Below, piece by piece: positions 1-5,656 of a stretch of 5,656 bases of DNA. Source of the stretch: JAIBBG01 sp040381475 (GTDB taxonomy: Bacteria; Bacteroidota; Bacteroidia; Flavobacteriales_D; Sanyastnellaceae). How positions within the stretch are numbered: position 1 is the stretch's first letter; each line of letters begins with the position of its first letter. The stretch spans positions 1 to 5,656 of the forward strand of contig JBEIHH010000137.1 of the NCBI GenBank assembly GCA_040381475.1, read 5' to 3'. Under the pieces are notes generated by a model. It did no database searches. It was not told where the DNA came from and saw nothing but the letters and a program-made list of their open reading frames with translations. The position numbers and the translations under genes were made by a program.

Positions 1-471
1 CAAAGGATATTCATCCTCTCGTGGTGAATCGATTTTGTTATAACGTCCTAAGAATCGTTGCTCAGCCATAAATCGGTGTGAAAAATCAAACCGACCTTCC
101 CTGTGAGACAGCTGAACCATCTCAAAAATTCGGTGTTCGGTGAAGTCTCGACCTAAGCTGTTCAAGGGTATTTCTCCGTAGTTGAATGTTTCAATCCAGG
201 CATACCCCAATCTGAACATCACGCGCGGATTGGGGGCAAAATTGACACCGGCGCGCAGCAAACTCTGTTGCCAGTTGATGACATAATCATCCCTCCGCCA
301 CTGGTATTCAAAATGAAGTCCTGTTTTCGGTGCAATGCTAAACGTTGTAAACAAATTGTACCACCCTATATCCCCGCTTGTCATGCGTCTGCTGTATTGA
401 GCATCCGCCTCACACATGCTTATGATGAGCGCGACGAAGCAAACTGCATGAGTGAAATGTTTCAATTTCAT
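1..471 (-). CDS. Secreted DUF2490-like outer-membrane/beta-barrel protein, N-terminal part (3' end outside window)
   Basis: The reading frame is open for 157 codons from the ATG at 471 down to base 1, so the C-terminus lies beyond the window. Residues 1-24 look like a Sec signal peptide: basic start (MKLKH), a hydrophobic stretch (about 9-19) and an ADA|Q cleavage site after residue 24. Cys20 does not sit in a good lipobox, so a lipoprotein is unlikely. The mature part begins with a GWYNLF segment (36-41). Short alternating aromatic and charged strands follow, such as HFEYQWRR (53-60), FRLGYAWIE (86-94) and EHRIFEMVQLSHREGRFDF (112-130), with an AEQRFLG segment at 136-142. This resembles DUF2490 proteins of Bacteroidota, which are thought to be small outer-membrane barrels of unknown function. 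The family call rests on pattern recognition, not on a search. No Shine-Dalgarno is visible; the ATG is preceded by an A-rich GTAAA. The gene is divergent from acs. Confidence 0.8.
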   Translation of the reverse strand, partial: MKLKHFTHAVCFVALIISMCEADAQYSRRMTSGDIGWYNLFTTFSIAPKTGLHFEYQWRRDDYVINWQQSLLRAGVNFAPNPRVMFRLGYAWIETFNYGEIPLNSLGRDFTEHRIFEMVQLSHREGRFDFSHRFMAEQRFLGRYNKIDSPREDEYPL

Positions 472-541
472 TTTACAGTTCCAATAATATTTATCATGGA
501 ATGCCAATAACATGGTCTAACTCGCTAAGTCTCAAAAAGTG

Positions 542-549
542 CAAATGTA
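542..549 (-). promoter_or_regulatory. Possible Bacteroidota -7 promoter box for the DUF2490-like gene
   Basis: The minus strand reads TACATTTG, a perfect match to the Bacteroidota TAnnTTTG box. It lies 70 bp upstream of the ATG at 471 and would give a leader of roughly 65 nt. I see no convincing TTTG -33 element at the usual spacing. A second, imperfect box (TATTATTG, minus, 489-482) lies nearer the start and is an alternative. An 8-base degenerate motif can occur by chance. Confidence 0.35.
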
Positions 550-588
550 TTCGTTTGGTTTGTCAGGCTTTCATTCATGGAAAAGTCC

Positions 589-596
589 TACTTTCG
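589..596 (+). promoter_or_regulatory. acs: Possible -7 promoter box for acs (one mismatch)
   Basis: TACTTTCG matches TAnnTTTG at five of its six fixed positions and ends 14 nt before the acs ATG. TTTG occurs at 559-562, but the 26-bp gap is longer than usual for a -33 element. If the box is used, the acs leader would be only about 8 nt. The evidence is weak, and acs could have another promoter in the 472-610 spacer. Confidence 0.25.
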
Positions 597-610
597 TTTG
601 ATCAGAAATA

Positions 611-2512
611 ATGAATATGAGTTTTCAGATTACATCCAAAGAAACTTACGATATTGCCTATAAAAAGAGTATAGAAGAACCTGAAAAATTCTGGGATGAG
701 ATTGCTTCCAATTACAATTGGAGGCGGAAGTGGGATAAAACGCTGGAATGGAATTTTGCTGAGCCAAATGTCAAGTGGTTCGTTGGAGGAAGACTCAATA
801 TCACTGAGAACTGTCTCGATAGACACCTTGTAGAAAGGAGTCATCAGGTTGCTCTTATTTGGGAGCCGAATGATCCGGGAGAGCCATCATTGCGTTTCAC
901 GTATAAGGAGTTGCACGCACATGTATGTCGCATGTCCAATATTCTGAAGCACCTGGGTGTAAAAAAAGGAGACAGGGTGTGCATCTATTTACCGATGATC
1001 CCGGAGTTGGCATTTGCAGTACTTGCTTGTGCGCGTATCGGTGCCATTCATTCTGTGGTATTCGCGGGTTTCAGTGCCAACAGCGTGGCCGACCGCATCA
1101 ATGACAGTCAATGTAGCATGGTTATTACTTCTGACGGAATGAACCGCGGACCAAAACAGATTCCGGTAAAATCCATTGTCGACGAAGCGCTCGAATCTTG
1201 CTCTTCGGTAAAAAACGTGCTTGTTGTGAATCGACTCAATTGGCCGGTCAACATGATTGAAGGAAGAGACGTATGGTACCATGATGAATTGTTGCGCGCA
1301 TCAGTCGATTGTGTGGCAACTGAAATGGATAGTGAAGACGAATTATTTATACTATATACAAGTGGAAGCACAGGTAAACCAAAAGGCGTAGTGCACGCGT
1401 GTGGCGGCTACATGGTTTATGCGGGATATTCCTTTGCCAACGTTTTCCAGTACAAGGAAAAGGATATTTTTTGGTGCACTGCCGATGTTGGTTGGGTCAC
1501 AGGTCACACCTACATCCTTTACGGGCCGCTGCTCAGAGGTGCTACCACGATGATGTTCGAGGGCGTGCCGACTTTCCCCGATCCGGGAAGATTCTGGCAG
1601 GTAGTGGACAAACACAACGTCAATATTTTCTACACGGCACCTACTGCGATCAGGTCTCTGATGGCTTGTGGAGTTGATCATGTGCTGGCTTATAACCTTC
1701 ATAGTTTAAAAACCCTTGGCACTGTTGGAGAACCAATCAATGAAGAAGCCTGGCACTGGTACCATACCCATGTGGGCAAAGGGCGATGTCCGATAGTTGA
1801 TACGTGGTGGCAAACGGAAACAGGAGGGGTCATGATAAGTGCCCTTGCCGGAATTTCTGATTTGAAACCTGCACACGCAGGATTACCCTTGCCCGGCATC
1901 CAACCGATTTTGGTCGATGCTGAAGGAAAAGAAATTGAAGGCAATGGAGTTGAAGGATATCTCTGCATAAAATTTCCGTGGCCGTCGATTATCAGGACTA
2001 CTTATGGTGACCACGAGCGTTGCCGCGTCAATTATTTTTCTACATATAAGAACTTGTATTTCACGGGAGATGGAGCCCGCCGGGAAGAGAATGGTATGTA
2101 CCGCATCATCGGCCGGGTGGATGATGTTATCAATGTGAGCGGACATCGTTTTGGAACGGCGGAAATAGAAAATGCCATCAACCAGAATAAAAAGGTGATC
2201 GAAAGCGCCGTGGTGGGTTATCCGCATGATATCAAAGGACAGGGTATTTACGCTTATGTTATACTTGCTTCAGGGAATGAATCCACTGAACAAATGCGCG
2301 ATGAGATCATTGAAACGGTTGTAGAACAGATTGGCCGAATTGCAAAGCCTGATAAAATTCAGTTCGTAAGTGGATTGCCTAAAACACGTTCAGGAAAAAT
2401 CATGCGAAGAATTTTGAGAAAAGTAGCAGAAGGTGAATTGTCGTCGCTTGGAGATACAACTACTTTGCTTGATCCGCTGGTGGTTGACGAGATTGCAGGA
2501 GGCAGGTTATAG
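611..2512 (+). CDS. acs: Acetyl-CoA synthetase (acetate--CoA ligase, AMP-forming)
   Basis: This cytoplasmic enzyme makes acetyl-CoA from acetate, ATP and CoA through an acetyl-AMP intermediate, which lets the cell use or recapture acetate. At 633 residues it is close to the usual ~650 of bacterial Acs. An Acs-type N-terminal region (about 1-60, with the KKWDKTLEWNF-like segment ending at 49) leads into the ANL adenylation core. The phosphate-binding loop YTSGSTGKPKG is at 249-259. WVTGH (295-299), TVGEP (371-375) and DTWWQTETGG (397-406, including Trp400) form the acetate and nucleotide pocket. Trp400 matches the Acs tryptophan that restricts the pocket to small acyl groups, separating it from longer-chain ligases. 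The ribose-binding Asp487 lies in YFTGDG, and the hinge is in GRVDDVINVSGHR (501-513). The C-terminal KTRSGKIMRR (591-600) holds catalytic Lys596, the residue reversibly acetylated in studied Acs enzymes. ATG at 617 (Met3) is an equally possible start. It is divergent from the DUF2490-like gene and convergent with the hydrolase. No broken motif is seen. Confidence 0.97.
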   Translation: MNMSFQITSKETYDIAYKKSIEEPEKFWDEIASNYNWRRKWDKTLEWNFAEPNVKWFVGGRLNITENCLDRHLVERSHQVALIWEPNDPGEPSLRFTYKELHAHVCRMSNILKHLGVKKGDRVCIYLPMIPELAFAVLACARIGAIHSVVFAGFSANSVADRINDSQCSMVITSDGMNRGPKQIPVKSIVDEALESCSSVKNVLVVNRLNWPVNMIEGRDVWYHDELLRASVDCVATEMDSEDELFILYTSGSTGKPKGVVHACGGYMVYAGYSFANVFQYKEKDIFWCTADVGWVTGHTYILYGPLLRGATTMMFEGVPTFPDPGRFWQVVDKHNVNIFYTAPTAIRSLMACGVDHVLAYNLHSLKTLGTVGEPINEEAWHWYHTHVGKGRCPIVDTWWQTETGGVMISALAGISDLKPAHAGLPLPGIQPILVDAEGKEIEGNGVEGYLCIKFPWPSIIRTTYGDHERCRVNYFSTYKNLYFTGDGARREENGMYRIIGRVDDVINVSGHRFGTAEIENAINQNKKVIESAVVGYPHDIKGQGIYAYVILASGNESTEQMRDEIIETVVEQIGRIAKPDKIQFVSGLPKTRSGKIMRRILRKVAEGELSSLGDTTTLLDPLVVDEIAGGRL

Positions 2513-2548
2513 AGTCTTGTTTGTCCGATGAATGCAATAAGTGAAAGC

Positions 2549-3358
2549 TTACGTGTTTTGAGCAAGCAGATAGGTCAATGACTTTTCATTGAAAATCTCG
2601 GACTTTTCGAGACTAACCAAATGCCCACAGCTATCAATCATTTCAACAGTCACTTCGCCGTATTGTTTTGCGTAATCTAATGCAGGGTGCATGAATAAAT
2701 GATCCTGCGTACCAATCAGAAAATATACCGGCGTATTGGGAGCGTGACTGAAGAGCAGATTCAATGTATCATCAAGACTTTTACCGTACATGGCAGTCCA
2801 CTTTTTATACTCTGCATCAGTGATGAGTTTCGATTCACGGACAAATATTTCTCTTGATTTCTTGTGGTTCTTTCGCGGAAGTGTGAGTCTTGCAGTTACA
2901 GCATAGAAATTCTGAAAGCCTATAACGCGGGCGAGGGCGAGTCCCGTTCTCGCCAATATTCTTAGCTTGGTATTCAGCGCAACGATGGGCCCTGCGAAAA
3001 CCATACCTGCTACCTGACGTGGCCGGTTGCGTTTCATTTGCATGGCAATGATGCTTCCGAGAGATACAGCTGCGATGTGTATTTTTTTGACTTCCACAAT
3101 ATCCACGACTTGCCAAATTTTGTTGGCTATCCATTCGAAATTGTAAAACGGTTGTTGTAGCGTTGCCTCTTTCGATTGCGAATGACCGGGCAAATCAATC
3201 AGGAGTAAATTGAATTTTTCTTTAAAAGTATCTATTTGTTTCCGCCAGGTGCGTGTGCTTCCGCCCGCCCCGTGAATAAAAAGTATCCACTGCGCATTCG
3301 CATCAGCACAGTGGTGAATTTCGTAGTATAGGGGATTTGAATTGTCGTTTAGTTGCAC
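2549..3358 (-). CDS. Alpha/beta-hydrolase fold protein, substrate unknown
   Basis: A 269-residue single-domain cytoplasmic protein of the alpha/beta-hydrolase superfamily, with no signal peptide. The oxyanion-loop motif HGAGGS is at 29-34, followed by the DLPGHSQS segment (55-62) typical of the family. The nucleophile elbow is AVSLG (97-101) with Ser99. The likely acid is Asp219 in GTQDH, and the likely base is His246 in CGHLVSLEK. A basic lid-like region at about 130-190 lies between the core halves. The elbow has Ala97 where most members have Gly. The triad is intact, so hydrolase activity is likely, but esterase, lipase, C-C hydrolase or haloperoxidase-like roles cannot be told apart. The start is GTG: a TAG lies four codons upstream in frame, and the next Met (106) would remove the oxyanion loop and the nucleophile. 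It ends 36 bp from acs, convergently, with no visible terminator between them, and is divergent from ansA. Confidence 0.9.
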   Translation of the reverse strand: MQLNDNSNPLYYEIHHCADANAQWILFIHGAGGSTRTWRKQIDTFKEKFNLLLIDLPGHSQSKEATLQQPFYNFEWIANKIWQVVDIVEVKKIHIAAVSLGSIIAMQMKRNRPRQVAGMVFAGPIVALNTKLRILARTGLALARVIGFQNFYAVTARLTLPRKNHKKSREIFVRESKLITDAEYKKWTAMYGKSLDDTLNLLFSHAPNTPVYFLIGTQDHLFMHPALDYAKQYGEVTVEMIDSCGHLVSLEKSEIFNEKSLTYLLAQNT

Positions 3359-3362
3359 GAGG

Positions 3363-3370
3363 CAAAGCTA
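3363..3370 (-). promoter_or_regulatory. -7 promoter box for the alpha/beta hydrolase, start-proximal
   Basis: The minus strand reads TAGCTTTG, a perfect TAnnTTTG match, and only four bases (CCTC) separate it from the GTG start at 3358. Transcription would begin at or next to the start codon, giving a leaderless or nearly leaderless mRNA. No TTTG -33 element is seen at about 20 bp upstream, which lowers confidence. It pairs with a mirror-image box for ansA in the same spacer. Confidence 0.5.
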
Positions 3371-3418
3371 TGGATTGTTGCACAGAGGCTGCGGCTTAAA
3401 ACATTGCGTCATGTTTCC

Positions 3419-3426
3419 TAACTTTG
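3419..3426 (+). promoter_or_regulatory. ansA: -7 promoter box for ansA, start-proximal
   Basis: TAACTTTG is a perfect TAnnTTTG match ending six bases (AACGCT) before the ATG at 3433. It argues against the in-frame TTG at 3424, which lies inside the box, as the start of translation. Transcription would begin about at the ATG, again suggesting a leaderless message. The -33 element is not recognisable; the expected position reads CTTA. Confidence 0.5.
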
Positions 3427-3432
3427 AACGCT

Positions 3433-4458
3433 ATGACAGCCAGTTCCAAAATTCTGCTTATCTATACAGGAGGTACTATCGGCATGGTGGAAGATCCACA
3501 ATCCGGTAGTCTCATACCTTTTGATTTTGATCAGCTTCAGGAAAATGTTCCGGAGTTGAAACGCTTCAATTTCCTGATCGAGGTAGTTTCATTCGACGAA
3601 CCTATAGATTCTTCGGATGTCAACCTGACTCACTGGCAACGGATGGCACAGATCATCGAAGTGAATTATGAGCACTACGATGGATTTGTCATTTTACATG
3701 GTACCGATACCATGTCGTATAGTGCATCAGCATTGAGCTTTATGCTGGAGAATTTGTCGAAACCGGTCATATTCACCGGATCACAGTTACCGATTGGACA
3801 GATACGCACAGATGGCAAAGAGAATCTGATCACGGCTATAGAAATAGCAGCAGCCAGAGAAGACGGGCAGGCCGTCGTACAGGAAGTCTGCATTTATTTC
3901 CAGTCACAATTGTTTCGCGGCAACCGCACACACAAGTACAATACAGAAAACTTCGATGCTTTTGAAAGTGCAAATCTTGATGCGCTTGCAGAGGTGGGAA
4001 TTCATATCAAGTACAACAAAGACTTATTGCTTCGTCCAAAAGGCAATTTCACTGTGAGGAAGCAATTCGATCCGGCAGTAATCGTCCTGCGAATTTTTCC
4101 CGGAATCACATCATCTGCGGTCAATGGTATTTTGAGTATCTCTGATATTAAAGCCGTGGTCATCGAGACCTTTGGATCTGGCAATGGCCCCACGGAGTAT
4201 TGGTTTATTCAGAGCATCAAGCAAGCCATTGACAGTGGAATCATAGTGTTGAATGTTTCTCAATGCAATAAAGGCTTTGTGGAGCAGGGGAGATATGAAA
4301 CGAGCAGTGCTTTCCAGCGCATTGGTGTGATCTCAGGAGCGGATATGACTACTGAGGCAGCATTGATGAAATTGATGTATTTGTTCGGGCAAAAACTCAG
4401 TCAGAATGAAATAATTGAATGGCTCAAAGTTTCATTGAGAGGTGAAGCAAGTTTATAG
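3433..4458 (+). CDS. ansA: Type I (cytoplasmic) L-asparaginase
   Basis: Hydrolyses L-asparagine to L-aspartate and ammonia. From the ATG at 3433 the protein has 341 residues, close to the 338 of E. coli AnsA, and it lacks the signal peptide of periplasmic type II enzymes. The first signature, YTGGTIGM (11-18), holds the nucleophile Thr15. DSSD (59-62) contributes a substrate-binding Ser. The second signature, ILHGTDTMSYSASALSFML (87-105), holds the Thr91-Asp92 pair. GSQLP (116-120) and RGNRTHK (162-168, Lys168) complete the core. The smaller C-terminal domain (from about 215) has FPGI (222-225), NVSQC (274-278) and GADMTTEAALMKL (302-314). Cys278 matches the cysteine of the E. coli AnsA allosteric site, so asparagine activation is possible. 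An in-frame TTG at 3424 would add three residues but lies in the promoter box. It is divergent from the hydrolase and ends 22 bp from the convergent stress-protein gene. Glutaminase side activity cannot be judged. Confidence 0.96.
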   Translation: MTASSKILLIYTGGTIGMVEDPQSGSLIPFDFDQLQENVPELKRFNFLIEVVSFDEPIDSSDVNLTHWQRMAQIIEVNYEHYDGFVILHGTDTMSYSASALSFMLENLSKPVIFTGSQLPIGQIRTDGKENLITAIEIAAAREDGQAVVQEVCIYFQSQLFRGNRTHKYNTENFDAFESANLDALAEVGIHIKYNKDLLLRPKGNFTVRKQFDPAVIVLRIFPGITSSAVNGILSISDIKAVVIETFGSGNGPTEYWFIQSIKQAIDSGIIVLNVSQCNKGFVEQGRYETSSAFQRIGVISGADMTTEAALMKLMYLFGQKLSQNEIIEWLKVSLRGEASL

Positions 4459-4480
4459 ATACCGTCGGACAACTTCTTTT

Positions 4481-5302
4481 TCACATATCTGCCACCGGCT
4501 TCATCAGATCGTCGTCTTGATCTTTTGGAGTAATTAGCAGAACAGGAATTTGGGCCTTGTTGTATACAAGGTCTTCTTCATCAGTACGGGGGTTGATAGA
4601 ATAGAGACTTTCGTATGAGAAATTTACAGAGCATATGAGATCTGCAGCTATCGATGCGGCAAATTCAGCTACACCACATGAAAAATCGAATTTATTCAAA
4701 GCATGCACGTGAACGGCAACACCTGAGTCTGTCAAGATACCCTTGAACTTCGAAAGTACATCCCGGTTGTTTGCGTCTTCAGCTCTGCTGTTGGATACCA
4801 ACCATACCTCGCTGTTGAAGTGTTTAGCTATATCGCGAAATAATTCAGCACCTTCCAACAACTGATAACGGTATTCAACAGGAATGACAATCTTCTTAAA
4901 TCCATTTTCAGGCCATGGTTTTTCCTGAACGATTAAAAATGGAGTATTGGATGCAGTAACAACATTGAGTGCAAGACTACCGGTGATTTGCTGTGTCCCC
5001 GTCATACCGTGCGTTGGCATGATTACGAGATCGCATTTTTTTTCAGCGGAAATTTTACCGATGTCTTCGAAAATATCTCCAGCCTGAACTAAGGTTCTGA
5101 TTTTTCCATTGAATTCAGATGCCAGTCTTTCCTTCCAACTGATCATATTGGTTTCGGCTGACTCTTGATTTCCATCCTGAAACACAAGGTGAAGCAAAAG
5201 GATCTCTGCTCCTGTTTGGCCGGCAATCGAAGCACCGTATCGAACAGCGTTGAAACTTCGTTCTACAAAGTCACAGGGAATCAGGATGGTGTTCACTTTC
5301 AT
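4481..5302 (-). CDS. Universal stress protein with two tandem Usp-like domains
   Basis: A 273-residue cytoplasmic protein with two UspA-fold halves of the HUP/adenine-nucleotide-binding type. Domain 1 (about 1-127) starts with the typical strand and Asp, KVNTILIPCDF (2-12), and ends with DLVIMPTHG (91-99), a Gly-Ser at 108-109 and PFLIVQEKP (121-129). Domain 2 (about 136-259) starts with KKIVIPVEY (136-144) and ends with PVLLITPK (253-260). A short acidic, Asp-rich tail follows. Domain 1 keeps most of the ATP-binding loop, but Pro96 replaces the first glycine of GxxG and the loop is one residue shorter than the G-2x-G-9x-G(S/T) pattern. Domain 2 lacks the glycine loop and probably does not bind nucleotide in the standard way. 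Usp proteins help cells survive starvation and other stresses; the partner here is unknown. The start is ATG. A TATCTTG sequence on the minus strand at 5325-5319 resembles a shortened -7 box but is not called. Confidence 0.93.
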   Translation of the reverse strand: MKVNTILIPCDFVERSFNAVRYGASIAGQTGAEILLLHLVFQDGNQESAETNMISWKERLASEFNGKIRTLVQAGDIFEDIGKISAEKKCDLVIMPTHGMTGTQQITGSLALNVVTASNTPFLIVQEKPWPENGFKKIVIPVEYRYQLLEGAELFRDIAKHFNSEVWLVSNSRAEDANNRDVLSKFKGILTDSGVAVHVHALNKFDFSCGVAEFAASIAADLICSVNFSYESLYSINPRTDEEDLVYNKAQIPVLLITPKDQDDDLMKPVADM

Positions 5303-5365
5303 ATTGCTCTAAAACAATGCAAGATATTTTATAGAGTTGATTGTGCGCTTGCTTGCGGTTAAGTG

Positions 5366-5497
5366 ATGGTAAATATAGAAGCAAACGGCCAAGGAGAGCA
5401 ATTGAACCTGGTGTTGGTTTCAGGGGCAAATGGAACTGATGTATTCAAACGAATGGGAGAGGCCACAATCGTGGAAGTCAGCATGATCCGGGTTTAA
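5366..5497 (+). CDS. Possible small ORF, 43 residues, unknown
   Basis: An ATG-to-TAA frame lying directly after an in-frame TAA and GTG (5360-5365). The predicted peptide starts MVNIEANGQGEQLN, has a central LVLVSGANGTDVF and ends GEATIVEVSMIRV; there is no membrane segment, signal peptide or motif I know. By hand count, 34 of 43 codons start with a purine and 20 start with G, a pattern not seen in the other two forward frames. That is the base bias of real coding sequence. Against it, the ORF is short, has no visible ribosome-binding site or TAnnTTTG box, and lies in a spacer whose right end is a terminator for the opposite strand. It may be a small gene, the remnant of a larger one, or chance. 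I do not assign a function. Confidence 0.25.
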   Translation: MVNIEANGQGEQLNLVLVSGANGTDVFKRMGEATIVEVSMIRV

Positions 5498-5498
5498 G

Positions 5499-5527
5499 AA
5501 AAAAAGCACCAGTGAGTAAGACTGATG
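5499..5527 (-). terminator. Intrinsic terminator of the gene at the right edge
   Basis: Read on the minus strand, a 7-bp stem (CATCAGT pairing with ACTGGTG, one G-U pair) with a 7-nt loop is followed by one C and then seven Ts. It starts 9 nt after the stop codon at 5539-5537. The placement supports both the terminator and the reality of the truncated gene. The stem is short, so termination may be incomplete. Confidence 0.65.
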
Positions 5528-5536
5528 ACAGATCAA

Positions 5537-5656
5537 TCAATCATCTTCTTCATGCGCAGAATTTTGATTTACCGGCTGAGACAAAATGGTTTCAGTTCTG
5601 ATTTCCGGGTGTCTGATTTCTCCACCTGTTGTGCCTGTCTGTTTGGCAAAGAACAA
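5537..5656 (-). CDS. C-terminal end of an unidentified protein (5' part outside window)
   Basis: The minus strand is open from the right edge for 39 codons to a TGA at 5539-5537. The visible tail reads LFFAKQTGTTGGEI at its start, is hydrophilic throughout, and ends in the acidic HEEDD. No domain or motif can be recognised, and such a short polar end is probably a flexible tail. An intrinsic terminator follows 9 nt after the stop, which supports a real gene end. It points the same way as the universal stress protein, but the 234-bp gap with a terminator between them argues against co-transcription. I cannot name the family. Confidence 0.6.
   Translation of the reverse strand: MFFAKQTGTTGGEIRHPEIRTETILSQPVNQNSAHEEDD

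Noticed and set aside
268..510. 80-residue plus-strand ORF
   Set aside because: It lies opposite the start of the DUF2490-like gene, whose frame has a signal peptide and family-like pattern; the plus-strand peptide has no recognisable features.
602..844. 80-residue minus-strand ORF across the acs start
   Set aside because: It is antisense to the conserved Acs N-terminus and shows no domain of its own.
989..2227. Several ORFs of 87-116 residues on both strands inside acs
   Set aside because: They are shadows of a gene with every Acs signature in one unbroken frame.
2537..2552. Inverted repeat TAAG-CTTA around AAGCTT between acs and the hydrolase
   Set aside because: The stem is only four base pairs and no T-run follows, so it does not support a terminator.
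2835..3134. 99-residue minus-strand ORF inside the hydrolase
   Set aside because: It is in another frame of the hydrolase, whose catalytic motifs span the same bases.
3424..3432. TTG at 3424 as the ansA start
   Set aside because: The TTG is part of a perfect TAnnTTTG promoter box, and the ATG nine bases later gives a start that aligns well with type I asparaginases.
4459..4480. Terminator between ansA and the Usp gene
   Set aside because: The 22-bp gap has a short CTTTTT run but no stem of useful length before it.
5165..5362. 65-residue plus-strand ORF over the Usp start
   Set aside because: Most of it is antisense to the conserved Usp N-terminus and it has no features of its own.
5359..5484. 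41-codon minus-strand ORF in the spacer
   Set aside because: It is opposite the plus-strand small ORF, which has the stronger first-position purine bias; the minus peptide is rich in Thr, Ser and Pro, as is common for antisense shadows.
1..5656. A novel multi-gene system, mobile element, CRISPR array or toxin/defence module
   Set aside because: The complete genes are common metabolic or stress genes in alternating directions; I saw no direct-repeat array, transposase, integrase or toxin-antitoxin pair.

Overview
This is ordinary chromosomal DNA, most likely from a member of the Bacteroidota (Bacteroidetes). Three things point there. Several start codons have a match to the Bacteroidota -7 promoter box (TAnnTTTG) close upstream. 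Clear Shine-Dalgarno sequences are missing. The gene set also fits the phylum: a secreted DUF2490-like protein, a Bacteroidota-style acetyl-CoA synthetase and a two-domain universal stress protein. The genus cannot be told from the sequence.

Layout from left to right. (1) The start of a secreted DUF2490-like barrel protein, minus strand, runs off the left edge (1-471). (2) A 139-bp divergent spacer follows. (3) Acetyl-CoA synthetase acs, plus strand (611-2512). (4) An alpha/beta hydrolase, minus strand (2549-3358), convergent with acs and separated from it by 36 bp. (5) A divergent spacer with one perfect TAnnTTTG box per direction, each only 4-6 nt from a start codon. (6) Type I (cytoplasmic) L-asparaginase ansA, plus strand (3433-4458). 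(7) A universal stress protein with two Usp-like halves, minus strand (4481-5302), convergent with ansA and separated from it by 22 bp. (8) A 234-bp spacer with a possible 43-residue ORF (plus) and an intrinsic terminator (minus). (9) The C-terminal end of an unidentified minus-strand protein, cut by the right edge (5537-5656).

The complete genes alternate in direction, so each is probably transcribed alone. They do not form an operon or an evident shared system. acs activates acetate to acetyl-CoA, ansA releases ammonia and aspartate from asparagine, and the Usp belongs to a stress-related family. I found no mobile element, CRISPR array, tRNA, rRNA or defence/toxin module. The points most worth checking are the paired start-proximal promoter boxes, which predict leaderless or nearly leaderless mRNAs, and the small ORF with coding-like base periodicity.
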